Part shown: in pieces, positions 48,457-61,185 of the stretch
How the letters are laid out: each line of letters starts with the position of its first letter
How positions within the stretch are numbered: the stretch's first letter is position 1
DNA from: Schistosoma mansoni
Lineage: Eukaryota > Platyhelminthes > Trematoda > Strigeidida > Schistosomatidae
Reading direction: 5' to 3'
DNA length: 64,000 bases
Assembly (NCBI RefSeq): GCF_000237925.1
Contig: NC_031502.1
Location: 11,148,630-11,212,629, forward strand
The notes under the pieces: generated by a model
The model's database searches: none
What the model saw: only the letters and a program-made list of their open reading frames with translations
What the model was told of the DNA's origin: nothing
Program-made: the position numbers and the translations under genes

Positions 48457-51400
48457 CAGTAAAAGTGGAGAAGAAAACGACAGTGGGTTGTAAAAGCAAG
48501 AGGGAAACTGGAAATGTTTATGAGTCATCACGTTTTTTTTAATGAATAGTATGACTTGAAAATTGTAAACCGGTTGATTTTATTTGATAATTTTGTTTAT
48601 TAATTATGTGTTATTGTTGTTTAGAGAAAACAGAGGAGTGAAAGAAAATAAAGAGGTTTTATTTTATTTTCCTGTCGCCTTACTGTGTTTACTTGGTAGA
48701 TTAGCAGAGTTAGAGGAAATCACATGATTTATTAAGGACCATTTACATGTGGTCTTTCATTATATAAGGAAATTATACTGACTGAACAAATTTGTTTATT
48801 CAATAACTATGAGTAGAGATTATTGTATAGTTTTGATTGAATTAAATCATTTAGTGGCTTAGAACATAAGAAGAGTTTTTCTTTTCAATAAACTGACGTC
48901 ATTCGAAGCTTTGATAAAGTTAGAGAAAGCTAGATTGTCAGATCATTATAGACATAGTGTAATTTACAGACACTCTATTTTTTAAATGTTTCAATGGATA
49001 TAAATAGACTTTATAATAAAACCAATCTGGCCAGTTGAAATAAGTTTTACTATTTTTCTCATGGAGTTAAGAACAGAATAAATAATATAATCATCTGGAT
49101 TGGGAAATTATGGTGTAAATGTTATAGATGAGGATATTTATCTCAAACCATAGTCTACAGACAACCTTAGGATTAAAACAATCAGCTTTGAAATCAGTTT
49201 TCGAATTACTCAAGTTTTCAGAATATAGAACACGATTTCATCATGATGATCGATAGAAATATTGAAGAGATATGGCTTTCTAATTGAGCATCTTATTTCA
49301 TTTTCTAATTTATACTATTAACAATAAAGTGAAATAGCTTCACTGAATTGAGTAAATTTTAAAGTTAGTCCAATTGAATATATCATACATTTCCTCTTTT
49401 TATAAATGTCATAGAAATAAGAACCTAAAACTGTAACAGTATGGTACTAATTCAGTTAATATTCTAGTCTTGTTATATCAAGTAATTCACCCTCTGAGAC
49501 ATTAAGAAGAGATCATATTCATACTTCATGATATATCTAATTGTGTTTACGAATTTACAAGTACGAGTAGAAACAAATATTGAAGGCTAAAACCGAATAG
49601 GGCTACTATTTTCATCTCTATCCCTTCTCCACGCAAGTCGAAACTGAAAGGTCAACATATTTCCATTTATAAAATGATCCATCATTATTGCCTTTTCACT
49701 AATCCTCACTAACAAAGAATGATATTATGATATAAATTATGTAAACTTGGTTTTAATAGTGAGTGTTATTGAGAACATGTTGTATTAAGTTGAAGGTAAT
49801 CTATGGAACGACTGAATTTATATTATTTCACAACAATAGTTTAGATATCATCTTCTTGATGCAACAGCAACAGTTTAAGTACTGACGAATGCGAAAGACT
49901 AATTTATTATCTCAGTAGGGAACAATATTATTAAATAGTCATCATAAATAATCCTTTATCACCAATGTCATAAGAATTGTCTAAGAAATCCTTATGAAGA
50001 TATAATCTAACTAGTTGCTAATACTGTTAAGGTTTTTATTAAAAGAAAAGTTTATCCAATAGTTTGTAGATCTAAGTTGGTACTCATTTGAATGGGGTTT
50101 CAGCAAAAGCTACTCTCAAATAAATAGATAGCTGAACAGTTAGACAAATAGTGTTATTTTCAGTGTAACGTGTAACTTACTATTGAACATATGTGATTGA
50201 AATATTTATCCTTGTGCTTGAATATCTCAATGAAGATGTCCAAATTATTCTATCATAATTGACCCTATTGAAACGTAAGCAAACATCATTAGTATGGATT
50301 GATGAATAAACAATGAAAACCGGTCCTAAGCTAGAACTACATCATTGGTCAGTGTTCCATGGTTTTTATTAGTCCTTTTAATGACATGCATCCATAATGG
50401 AAATTTCCTTGCAACTGTATACAGTCTTGATACAATCATTTCAGTTAATGATAACAGGGTTTTTCGAATAATATATTTTAGAAGTTATCACATGGGACAA
50501 CAAATACATTAATTGAAAGACCACATGATAGTCATTAGAACACTTAATTCTATGTCAAATTGCAACTTAGAATTAATTGTTTTTTGTGAATCATTTAACT
50601 GAATCAGATTGTCTGATACAAGAAAACATTTGTCCAGTTTATGACGTTTAAAGAATTTTCCGCTTCAGTTCACGGATATTTTGCACGTAACACGTGACTA
50701 AAAATATGGAATTTTCATAGAATATTATATGAGATACAGGGAATAAATAAGTAATTTTAGGAATATACACTTTTACAATAAAGTTCCTGAATGCTCCATT
50801 TTTTAAGACAAACAATAAAGCATAGATGCTGGTGGTAAACTCATATGAACCCATTTAATTCTAAACGCTCCGTTAAGAAGTGAATGCTTAATGGACACCC
50901 TCATCCACAATTTGAAAAAAATTTTGATGTAAACCAATTCAGTTTGGTTTTATGGTTAGAAGTCAACATGAGTGGATTTGTTGTATATATTTCCAAAATG
51001 TTTGTGCACCCTAGAAAAGCGATTTATTTGTTTAACTTTGATAGGTAAATAAAAACACATTTGAATTTGATGGTTTTATGGGACTTTGACTTGTTTTCAA
51101 TGTTATGTAATGTTGGCAACTCTGTAGCACATTATAAATCTTGATTATTTAAGTTTCACACGAGCGACTCTAATTAAAATTTAGGAAAGGTTGACCTTTC
51201 CAAGAAAAGGGAAAACACCATAGAATTTAATATAATCTAGTAGTTTATGTACAATTTCATGAGCCACCTTTATGTTTTGTGCATAAGCATACAGTAGATT
51301 TATTATCCAATAGCTACTAATGATTAAAACGCTATAACTACCTTACACTCATGAAAATAAATCATTTTTGAAAGTTTACGGTGTCGAAGACATTTCAATG

Positions 51401-52667
51401 TTGTTTTCTTGAAAACGTTTGTTGAAAAATTAATAAGCGATAAAGAGAGCTCATGATTTTTTCCCCGAGAATAAATGGGTCACCTTGAATATTATCATTA
51501 AGAAAATGTATCCTTGTTATCATTTATTCGTCATCGAATGACGGTCTGGACAAGACACTATAAGTGATCATTATTAAAGTATTTTTAACAGGCATCGAAT
51601 TGATTTCTGACAGATTTAATACAAAATGATTAAATCAGCTAAATTCTATAATTTATTGGTATTGAATGACTACTAGACAAGAATTTTGAATTCACTGAAA
51701 TCTTAAACAGTGTCTTCTGTCATTAGCAGAAAATATATCAAAGGTAATGTAAATTTAACATACATAATATTACATTTCTTTCTTATGGTTTCAGTGAACA
51801 TTGAAGAATCATACAAAGCAATAAAGCTATTTATATTCCAATACGGAAACAACTAAGTTCATATTCATTAAGCATTGTCTAATTATCAATATCTAATAAA
51901 ACAGTCTAACAAAATTTACCCATTTTGGAAAACTAAAAACCATTTATGAGACTTAAATTATAGAAGCATGGCATAAAATAGAAATTCTCATTAGCTTTTG
52001 ATAATTTATCATTTAAATATGTTGGTTAAATACTCATCATTTCCTAATTGAAACTCATCAATATAGTTCAACAATAGTTGATCATAGTTAATCAATTAAA
52101 CTGGTTTTTTGTCCGTTTTTTGCCACTCTCTCTCTCTTCATTTGTTTCTACTACTCATTATTGAAGGACTAACTAAACTCATCAATATAGTTCATTATTT
52201 ATTTATATCTGAATGACTCAACTGTCTCATTTTTATTAAATGTTTAACCAGTTTATGGAAGAATATATTTGTTTTAAGTAATTCAATTTTAGTTATTTCT
52301 AAAAATTTTACGTTCCATTTTCTCTAAAAATAAACAAATAGGGAAAAATTTTAGTTAGACATTTTGTAAAATAAGTATTAGTAGCTGTTTATTGTAGCAA
52401 TTAACTGAACTAGTCCATCTAAAATAATGAAGGTTTTTATAGTTGTAATTTATACTCGTACAGAACCTTGATAGTGACGTTAATTAGGGGTTATGGTTCA
52501 TAACAAAGAAGGAAAATTGTATTTTGTTGAAAGGTAATTGTTCTAATTAATGAAATTCATGAAAATACTTTTATATGATATTCTGTGATCGCTACTGAGG
52601 AGGCCTTGAAAGAATAGAAGACTAATATCTGGTGTTTCGTTATTTTATATAGTCCAGATCATGAGTC
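47721..52667. other. AT-rich intergenic stretch with microsatellites
   Basis: About 5 kb without a gene. Notable only for a perfect (TA)n of about 37 bp at 48416-48452 and tetranucleotide-like GAAT/AAAT runs around 48060-48090. Confidence 0.6.
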
Positions 52668-52815
52668 AATTGAAGCTAGACCATCATGGAAAACCTAGAA
52701 GCACTGGACGGCCATTTCATACTATTGTGGGACTCCTCAGCAGTGCGCATTCACGATCCCGTCTCACGGGATTCGAACCCAAGACCTATCAGTCTCATGC
52801 GTGAGGGCTTATTCG
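52668..52815 (-). repeat. tRNA/hammerhead short repeat (copy C)
   Basis: Minus orientation: ATCATGAGTCAATTGAAGCT end, AGAAGCACTGGACGGCC, GTGGGACTCCTCAGCAGTG, then B box GGGATTCGAACCC. The CUGAGGA and GAAA cores are present, but stem II is weakened (GGAC replaced by GTAT). Confidence 0.7.
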
Positions 52816-53676
52816 TCAAAGCTTATTCAGATACTACTATTCAATGATGAAAATATTCCTCTAAACTATCTACTAATCTGTTCAATCCTATGTTTAAATT
52901 TTAAAATCATTTTCTAAATAATAATTCAGCTCCATAATTTCTCCTTAATTTATGTGTTATCGCAAAATTCACATGTTTCAAATAAACTGAAGCATGTAAG
53001 CTCAGTTAAATTGTAACAGCAAAACTTCTACATTGAACAAACATCTATCCTTAAGTTATTTGTAACTTGTTTATGAATGCATTCCACTTAAAACATAATA
53101 ACATCAAGATGATAATGGTAACGATAGTGAAAGTGATGATGATATAAGTGATGTCACTGAACTGTAAGTAACTGTACTAAAAAGGTTTTATGTATATTGG
53201 AACTCATTTGCAAAGAAATAACTTGGAGAAGTGTATGTGTGCTTAAACTTTAGAATAAATACTTTTATTGTAATGAACTTTATCACTTATTTCATGAGGT
53301 ATTTGTAGACAATCTTAGTAAAAAGTCTACGTTCCATAAAGGTTTCTATGTGTAGTGATTCTTACCTAAAAAATTTTTCAGGAACAATGATTTTACTTGG
53401 GATTCGCCTTAGAAAATACTTTAGGCTTTATAGTTTTTATTGATGACGTCAAGAAAATATATTTCTTCTTATCAGCGATGAAGCCTTTATGTAATTATAA
53501 TGTTGGGAAAGCGAGTTATTTATTATTCACATGAGTCGAACGTTAGAAATCTGACGGTTAGTACTTAAGCAACACGTCTGATTGTTGTGATCCACATTTT
53601 TCAAATGAAATCATTGAGAATGTCCATGAAAAGTTTAATTTTTACAATTCCAACTGAATAACTCCTTATCAGTATG
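52816..53676. other. no gene seen
   Basis: AT-rich spacer. Confidence 0.4.
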
Positions 53677-54040
53677 GAGCTGTGGAGATTGTTAAGTTTT
53701 TGATTGAGATCATGAGTCGATTAATGTTAGACCATCATTGGAAACCAAGAAGCACTGGATGGCCGTTTCATCGAAGTATGGGACTCCTCAGCGGCACGCA
53801 TCCACAGTCCCGCATGAGGGATTCGAACTCGGGACACCCAGTCCCGCGCGTGAACCCCTAACCTCTAATCCCCCGAGCCAGCATCCAAAAATGTTGATAT
53901 TTAACTTCAATCAGTCCACGAAATTTTGCGACCATCTTTCATTGTACTGACGTAGATACTGTGACTAAACGGTCGTTCAGTACTTCCAGGTTTCCAATGG
54001 TGGTCTAACATCGATTGATTCATGATCTCAATTAAAATAA
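53677..54040. repeat. inverted-dimer tRNA/hammerhead repeat (copy D)
   Basis: Arms 53703-53768 and 53967-54032, both 66 nt, are reverse complements with a modest number of mismatches (ATTGAGATCATGAGTCGATT against its inverse). Between them lies a minus-oriented tRNA-like unit with a good B box (GAGTTCGAATCCC on the minus strand, 53817-53829) and CUGAGGA and GAAA of the hammerhead. Stems I and II are damaged. Confidence 0.75.
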
Positions 54041-54084
54041 ATAACTTGTGTTTAAGAGGTTTGGAGTAGCTGTCAAGTATTATT

Positions 54085-54470
54085 CAAATCGCTAATCCAC
54101 TCAAGTTAGAAAGCCACTAAAAACCGAAAACTACTTGACAAATGTTTCGTTCTAGATTGGGACTTCCCAGGAATATGCGCCCACCACGTCAACAGGGCTC
54201 GAACTCAGGACCTTTAGATCTTGGAATTGTTTAAGATCAGATAAGTAAACCACTGGATGCCGTTTCAGTGGTTTGAAGATTAAGGGCCTATTTTAAAACC
54301 TGAAAGTCTTGAATTCAATCCCTGTTGGCGTCGTGAGTGAATATTCCTGGGTAGTCCTGATCTAGGACAAATCACTTGTTCAGCGCTTCCTGGCTTTCAA
54401 CAGTTATCCAACTTGGATCAGTTGTGGTCCCAACAATACTAAGCAATCTCAAAAATCCCCCATATTGATA
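54085..54470. repeat. inverted-dimer tRNA/hammerhead repeat (copy E), old
   Basis: Minus unit about 54085-54225 (GTTTCGTTCTAGATTGGGAC, GGGCTCGAACTCAGG) head-to-head with a plus unit about 54265-54465 (CTTGAATTCAATCCCTG, GTAGTCCTGATCTAGGAC, then the tail to ATCCCCCATATTGATAA). Two complete but decayed modules face each other. Confidence 0.65.
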
Positions 54471-55574
54471 AATAATTTTTTCTAAGAGCAACACGTAGGA
54501 ATCGGGAAGATCATTTTAAAAATTTCACATATCTTGATTCTTTGATAAAGTAAATTACAGTAGGAAAAACAAGATTTAAAGGACATTACGAATTTGTTAC
54601 ATCTCAAAACCATTTATCAGCTCCGAGCAGCCTAAATTCACACTAGTAATATTATTAGCAATGTTTTTATATACGGCAATCAACCAAGTTTAGTTAGAAA
54701 TGATATAAGAAACTAGAATAGGGTAATAGGATTATGTTTTGTATACACTACAGCTCAAATTCGACAGCATCTTTAATCGACAAGATGACAATGTTTATTG
54801 AAAAGATACGAATTCGAAACCGACAGATATAAAACGGAATTCAGATGATACACAGAAACTTGGAAAGTCTCATGTAATAATTGTACAAGGTTCTGATTAA
54901 TATAACACTTCTGTCTCTGAGTCCTTGATCGGTATTCTTTGCCAGATAGAAATCAGTATTTTGTGATAAAACGCCTAGTTATTTAGCTTAACAAATAATT
55001 GCGTAAAATCTTAACAGACTTCAGATAGCGCCGTCACACAATGTCACTTTAATAATTACTAACCGACTAACAGCTATTGTTAATAGAAACGTGCTTACTT
55101 TTAGCTAGATTGTTTTACAATCAACAGAGAAATATTTCAGTCAACTTTGTTTTTACCTTTCAGTTTCAGTAAAAAAATGTTCTTGAGATACACTTATTAG
55201 TAAAAGGTAAATACACAAAGTTTTTTCAGGGTAATTTATATCTACGTAATTTCTCATCTCAGGATCCTTTCTTTAAAAAAAATAACTGATTTCGCAGGAG
55301 TCGGTAAATTTCTGTTACAAAAGGTATGAAAACATAACCAAGTTAGTTTTTGATTGTATAGTAAAGATGTTGTTGATCGATTATTTCACACTATTGGATG
55401 ATTATGTTGGATATAATGTGAACAACTTTATGGAGATCGTTAAACTTGAAGTTTGTTTTCGTCATTAAATGATAAGTCAATAAAAAGCGGTCAAAAATGA
55501 ATCGGTTCGAGGGCTATGCAAATTATCATTAGATTTTCCCTCGTATCTAGCCACTAGTGAGTACATGGTGATTA
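54471..55574. other. no gene seen
   Basis: AT-rich spacer between short repeats. Confidence 0.5.
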
Positions 55575-55850
55575 TGAGTATAGGGGTTGTGGAGATTGTT
55601 GAAATTTATTGAGATCACAGAATGATCCTAATCAGAATTACTTCAAGTTAGACACGCACGCCATTGGGTACAGGTTTATTTCTTTGGTGTTCACTCCAAA
55701 GATCAATAGTCCTGGGTTCGACCCGCGGATGCAGGGTCGTGAATGAATACTACTGAAGAATCCCACAATAAGTTCAAATAACTGCCCAGTGCTTTCAGCT
55801 TTTTAATGGCTGTTTCACCTGTGTCAGTCCGTGGTCTCAATAAGAAATCA
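55575..55850 (+). repeat. tRNA/hammerhead short repeat (copy F), old
   Basis: GGGGTTGTGGAGATTGTTGA end, then CCTGGGTTCGACCCGCGG as a good B box at about 55711-55728, a worn hammerhead (GAATCCCACAATAAGTTC), and an inverted end GTGGTCTCAATAA. Confidence 0.6.
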
Positions 55851-57702
55851 AATCAGCTGTTAAGCTCTCATTTCATACTCCTTATAAATGAGTACTCAAG
55901 AAGCGAATAGAGATCTAACTCTAGATCTTCACATCTCACAATGAAGTCTATATGTTTAGATCAGTAACCTGTTGCTCGGGTTTCCAACAGCAACCAACTT
56001 CTGTTATACTACAACCATTCCTAAGTACTGTCTGTATTAAATGTTTCACTTCCATGGTTAAATCGAGAGGTTATAGCTGTCGTTTACAAATTTGGACATT
56101 GTTCAGGAAGCCACTCACTTATGAATAAATATTTATTATTAAGTTTGATAGTTCATGAAGATTTATAGCTTCACCAACTGAAGGTGTTCGCTTATGAATT
56201 TCAACTTGTCTTTGTGCAGGCGTAAAATAAGAATATTTATCATAGATAGACTAGTAATCTCGCTGTCTTATCGGCTGATGTCAGGAATTTGTAGTTCATT
56301 ACTGAGTGACATTAGATGGAGAAAATCTGAAAACCATAGAAAATAAGACGACTGTGTTTGTTTTGACTGTTAATTATAGCTCCTTTTTAATTCCCTTGTA
56401 CTTTCATGTAACCACGTAATTTATATATTGAAGGATTCAGCAAATTTTAAAAAAAGCCATCATTTTCAATTTTGAAGTCAAGTAATTTGAATATGTATAT
56501 TTGGGTAACTTCCAGTTGAGCAAAACTAACTGTACCAACTTACGTACAAAAACTAGTTTTTAAAGATCTTTGAAATTTTATCTTTACTCAACCAGCATTA
56601 TCCAGATACGAAAATTGTCTGTTTCAATCGACTTTAGGTGAGGATACATAAAAAAGTCACTCACATCTTAAGTGTACATGACTTATGTAGTAATATTTCG
56701 TTGAAGTAAATTCACTGTTATTTTATTCCTTTGATGCTTGAACCACACCCAATGTTCATGAATTCTTTTAAAGAGTAATTCAAATTATTTTTTGTAGGCT
56801 TTATTCCCTTTTATAACATTTTCATCAATGTTCTAAAACAATTTTTATTCTATAGGAAAATTTATTATACATAACAGTAGAATAAGATCAGAGATTGTGT
56901 ATCAATATTCAAAGAGGGTTTCTAACATACAAACAAATATCACTTGAATATTCAATGCAAGAATGAAGTAACTTATACATATCACCTGAAGTAAGTACGC
57001 TTATTTCAGCTTTTCAACTGTAAGCATTTAAAGCAATTAGTCCCTTTGATAAATTTCGATAGTGTAATAAGAAGATAAAGATTATCAGAACTATGTTGTG
57101 ATATATTAGCGCAATACATTTCGAACAATCTGATCACACATATACTTGTTGAGAACATTTACCTTAAATCTACCTTGGTAATATTGGCTTATTATCCAAA
57201 GTGATGAGGTGTCAAATTGTTTTCACATTATCTTTATTATTATTATCCTTTTCTCCATTTACCCCCATTTCCAGTCTAGTTGACCTTTTATTTTTCATAT
57301 ATAAATATTCTTAACAAGTATATGTGTGATCAGATAGTTCAAAATGTAAGCATTGAATCAGTAACATTAAAATCAACAACCAAACAAATAATTTATTATT
57401 TTCAGTACGTTCAATTATGATATGTTTAATAACAAGAGAGTTTGTTGACAAACAATATTACATCAACCAATATCTTTTATAATATTCTTAGTTCATTTCT
57501 ACTGAACACATCAATTGAATATGCTTACAAGGCTAAATGATTTTACATTTCTAAATGTTGTTATGTCATAATAATGAGTATTTCAAGTCATTTGATAAAA
57601 TCTTTCTTCATGTTTATTCATTTTTTCCGAATTTAAAGTGTTTACTTATTTAAAAAAATGAACAAAATAATTGAATGTATAAATCTATAATAAAGTATTT
57701 AT
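55851..57702. other. no gene seen
   Basis: AT-rich stretch; short open frames without product. Confidence 0.5.
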
Positions 57703-57929
57703 TATTCAATTCATTATCAGAAGGGGGTTTTGTAGAGATTTTAGTAATTTTATGAGTCAATTGAAGCTAGACTGGTAGGTCCTGGGTTCGAATCTCGTGA
57801 GGCGGGATCGTGGATCCACACTGCTGAGAGGTCCCACAATAGGACGAAACGGTCATTCAGTGCTTCCAGGTTTTCCATACTGGTCTACCTTCAATTAACT
57901 AGTGATTTCAACTATATATTCAATTCATT
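57703..57929 (+). repeat. tRNA/hammerhead short repeat (copy G) with 13 bp target-site duplication
   Basis: TATTCAATTCATT at 57703-57715 and 57917-57929 bounds a 201 bp insert. It has inverted ends (TGAGTCAATTGAAGCTAGAC near the left, GGTCTACCTTCAATTAACTA near the right), B box GGGTTCGAATCTC and a hammerhead block with AGGACGAAACGG. The first core is shuffled (CTGAGAG). The A-box part is missing. Confidence 0.75.
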
Positions 57930-59639
57930 GTTTGAAATCATTTGTTTGTACCTACCAAAAGTATATATAAAAGTTCATGTTATAAATTACTTATATTTGC
58001 TCAAATTTGATATCATTATTATTATGATTAATTATATATTAGAATTCTCACTCCTTAATGAACAATGAAAATGAACAACTTTCTGCCTATTATTGTATGT
58101 ACAGCCTATGTATATATTAAAGTTCCTTTGTAACTTCCATGATTGAATTCTATATGTTAATTTATTCATATGTCTATTTATTGTTTTTATATGAATTTAT
58201 CTGTAAATTATTTGTTTCTTAACTTCACTTATATGATTAAATAGAAAAAAAAGTTAATTCCTTTTTTTTCTCTTTTTTTTCAAAAAAAAACAGCACAACA
58301 ACTAATAAATAGAAAACTGATATGGTATTTTTCTCTTTTTTTTTCTCTATTTTTCATAAAAAACTTTATTAAAATCAACTAACTATAGTTTTGGATAAGA
58401 AAATTAACTCAGTTTAACTGGAATAAACATCTATGCAAAATTAAAAACAAAAAGAGAGAGAAAAAAAGAGAGAAGATCAATTTCTATATGTAACAATAAG
58501 AAATAGTATATGTGTATACATAATTATCTATTACTAATGGAATGCAATTCAAATAACATTTTTAATTCAGTTGTAAAATTGAACAAGATTAAATAGATCT
58601 CGTTATTTTTTTGTATAAGCAACATGAAATATTAAAAGATGAAAGATTACAGTTATATTGACATTGTACAATGAAACTCAATTTCAAATTCGTTCTTTTT
58701 TTTGCTCAAATTTGTAAACAACATTAAATATTTAAACAAAACTAAGAACAGTTTCATAAGAATGAATTTTTTGTTCCGAAATTCATGTGATGCTTTAGTT
58801 GGAATAGATTGTCTCTGTAGTGTACAAATGAATAAATGAAATGGGATTTGTGATGTACTAAAAATTGTATTCTGTATAATGAAATATAGTTTAAGATTAT
58901 TACTTGTGTAGTTAGGAATGTTTTATGCTAGTATGAGCACAAAATATTTTAAGCAGTGAAAAAGAGCATTTATTATTTAGGGAGAAAGTAATTGTTACCC
59001 AGTAATGCTAATCAGTGCTTCATACTAGAGAGGACTTATTGATAAATGAATTTCTACAACTACTCACCAGATGAATTATATTTCGTAAACATCTTTAAGC
59101 ATTTTACTAATAATCCTGAGAATATGTCAAAAACAAAAGCGAATAAACAGGTTATTTTTCTTAATAAATTATAATGATAAAATGATTAGGGAGAGATTTC
59201 CTAATCGTCAAAGTACTCAGCTTTTAAGTAATATTTAGTCTATTCGGAACCAGTACCATTTATTACAGTTGTGGCAGTCTATATTAGTATCACCACTCTA
59301 AATACAAATAATGTTTTAAACCTGTATAAACGAACGTATACTTGGTAACGTTTTTACATGAATATTGAATCACTAGTAATAAAAATTATAGACTTGATGG
59401 CCGAAAGAATGTGGTTTTCAAAAGCGAAAAATAGAAATGTTTCTTTATAAGCGACCTATTGATCAACGTTTTATATTCGCTGTTGGGTAAATCCATGTAT
59501 GAACGGCAGAGTTCCAAAAGAAATGATCGATACCTTATCCCTTTGTGCAGTGAAAACACAATATTAACGGTTACTTCGAGCATACAAAAATTAAAGAATA
59601 ATCAAGGTTTTTCTTCAACTGAATAACTTCTTATCACTA
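57930..59639. other. no gene seen; homopurine/homopyrimidine tracts
   Basis: AT-rich. 58240-58480 has alternating runs of T and C on one side and A and G on the other. No coding pattern. Confidence 0.5.
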
Positions 59640-60814
59640 CTTTTTAAGGATGAAGGCCTAAAAATATGGGATCAATATTAAGCGCATAGAATTAGTATAG
59701 TGAACTCCGTTGAGGAAATGGATTTAAAGGGCGAGTAATGATGTAAAATCCATTGCTTTTAGTTCAGTATGAAAAGAAGTTTAAAAATCCATGTTTTCAA
59801 GCCCTCCTTTCAAGTAATGTGCTAAAGTTCTGCATCGTCCATTAATGAGTTTCTTTAACGAATCGTTTTCAATGAATTCGATTCCGAGAATGTGAAAGAA
59901 AATAAAGATATTTCCATTACTAAAGAGAGTGCCGGGTGTTAAGAATGTCAATTTTAGTTATATGGCAATAACTTATCTTTTTCATAAAATGATCAAGAAA
60001 CTTATAATCCCCACAGTCCAGCATGCATTAGAATATGACGATTAGCTTGAAAATAGTAACAGCTATGTCCTATGCAGTTTTCTAGACTACATTTCTGCAT
60101 CTGATTCATTTCCAAGCCTACTCTTACTGAGCAAATCTGCTAATATTAACATTGAGAACTGGATAACTAACTGACTATATTCTTGATACTCTGGTAAAGA
60201 ATCATACGCTGTGTATAGAGGAAACTTTTTCAACACTTTATTAGCCAAAACTAGTGTGCTGCAAGGAGCCGTACCTGTCTCTTTCCTTAGTTATCTTTTT
60301 CTTTGTATGAATTGCTATCTTGTACAAAAAACATTTTTTGTTAATTGTAAGCACCATCCTTATGTATGTATATCAACTTTCTCCATTTCTAATTATTTTG
60401 AAGCTCACCGAATGATGGTCTTTTTTCTATTATCTAAACTTGAATCCTTCTGGATACTAAACTTCTGACTTTGACTCAATAAGTGAAAAGCACTTAAATA
60501 GTACTACAATAATATGACTTTTGAACCACTGGATATCAAATTTCACGTTTCTCGGTGTGTGCTTCTCTCATGATATCTGTTTCTATTCTCATGTTTTACT
60601 TGATATCAGAGAAAATGTTTCGTCTGACTTGTTATACAAAGAGACCGCATACTTTTCATATTGCTTGCCACTTTTACGATTTACAAATTCTGATATATTA
60701 TCCAATATCTTATACTGTTCTCCATTATTCTTATCTGGGACTTTTGAGAAATATTGTAATGTTGTGCTGAAGGCAAATATTAAAGTTTATATGAATATTT
60801 TGATGTCATTATAA
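59640..60814 (+). mobile_element. CR1/jockey-type LINE reverse-transcriptase relic
   Basis: Plus-strand blocks in order, in shifting frames: SFFNESFSMNSIPRM and KIKIFPLLK (about 59845-59925), CSFLDYISASDSFPSLLLL (about 60075-60130), SVLQGAVPVSFLSYLFL (about 60253-60305), LGVCFSHDI (about 60551-60577) and FTNSDILSNILYCSPLFLSG (about 60692-60750). These match the CR1-like RT pattern: FFNxSFxxGxIPxxWK, FLDxxxAFDSVP, SGVLQGAxLSPLLF, LGVxxSxD, YCSP. Several frameshifts and stops are present and the 3' end is missing. Confidence 0.75.
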
Positions 60815-61185
60815 ATATGGTTGTTGGTGGATACTTGAAATCTTGCAGAATGGCAAGCATTATTGAAGCAGATAAAAGCCATCAATTATATTCACGTTGT
60901 CTTCTTCGTATATCTCCCTCCACGACGGTACACAGATACACTAGAATCTGTGTACGCAAGCAAAAATAAAAAACCTTGTTAATACCGTATCTAGCACATA
61001 CACTATGCAACGAATTGGTTATTAGGGCTGATCTAACCAAAAGCCTATTCTTCTGAACCTGATGCTCATTCTGTGTTGTATAGATTTTATGTCTCCTCAT
61101 AAAAATTCCATTCAATTTTGTATAGATTTTGATACATATTTTAGGTGTTTATATAAATATAATGTTGAGTAAATAGATTATTATT
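60815..61185. other. no gene seen
   Basis: AT-rich spacer; a minus-strand frame at 60882-61115 has no recognisable product. Confidence 0.4.

Noticed and set aside
53817-53885. True tRNA gene
   Set aside because: A- and B-box-like sequences are present, but the cloverleaf cannot be completed and the block is followed by the hammerhead, so it is the tRNA-derived head of a short repeat.
60211-60468. Membrane-protein-like small gene
   Set aside because: The hydrophobic look comes from frame decay of a LINE reverse transcriptase; conserved RT blocks lie on both sides in order.
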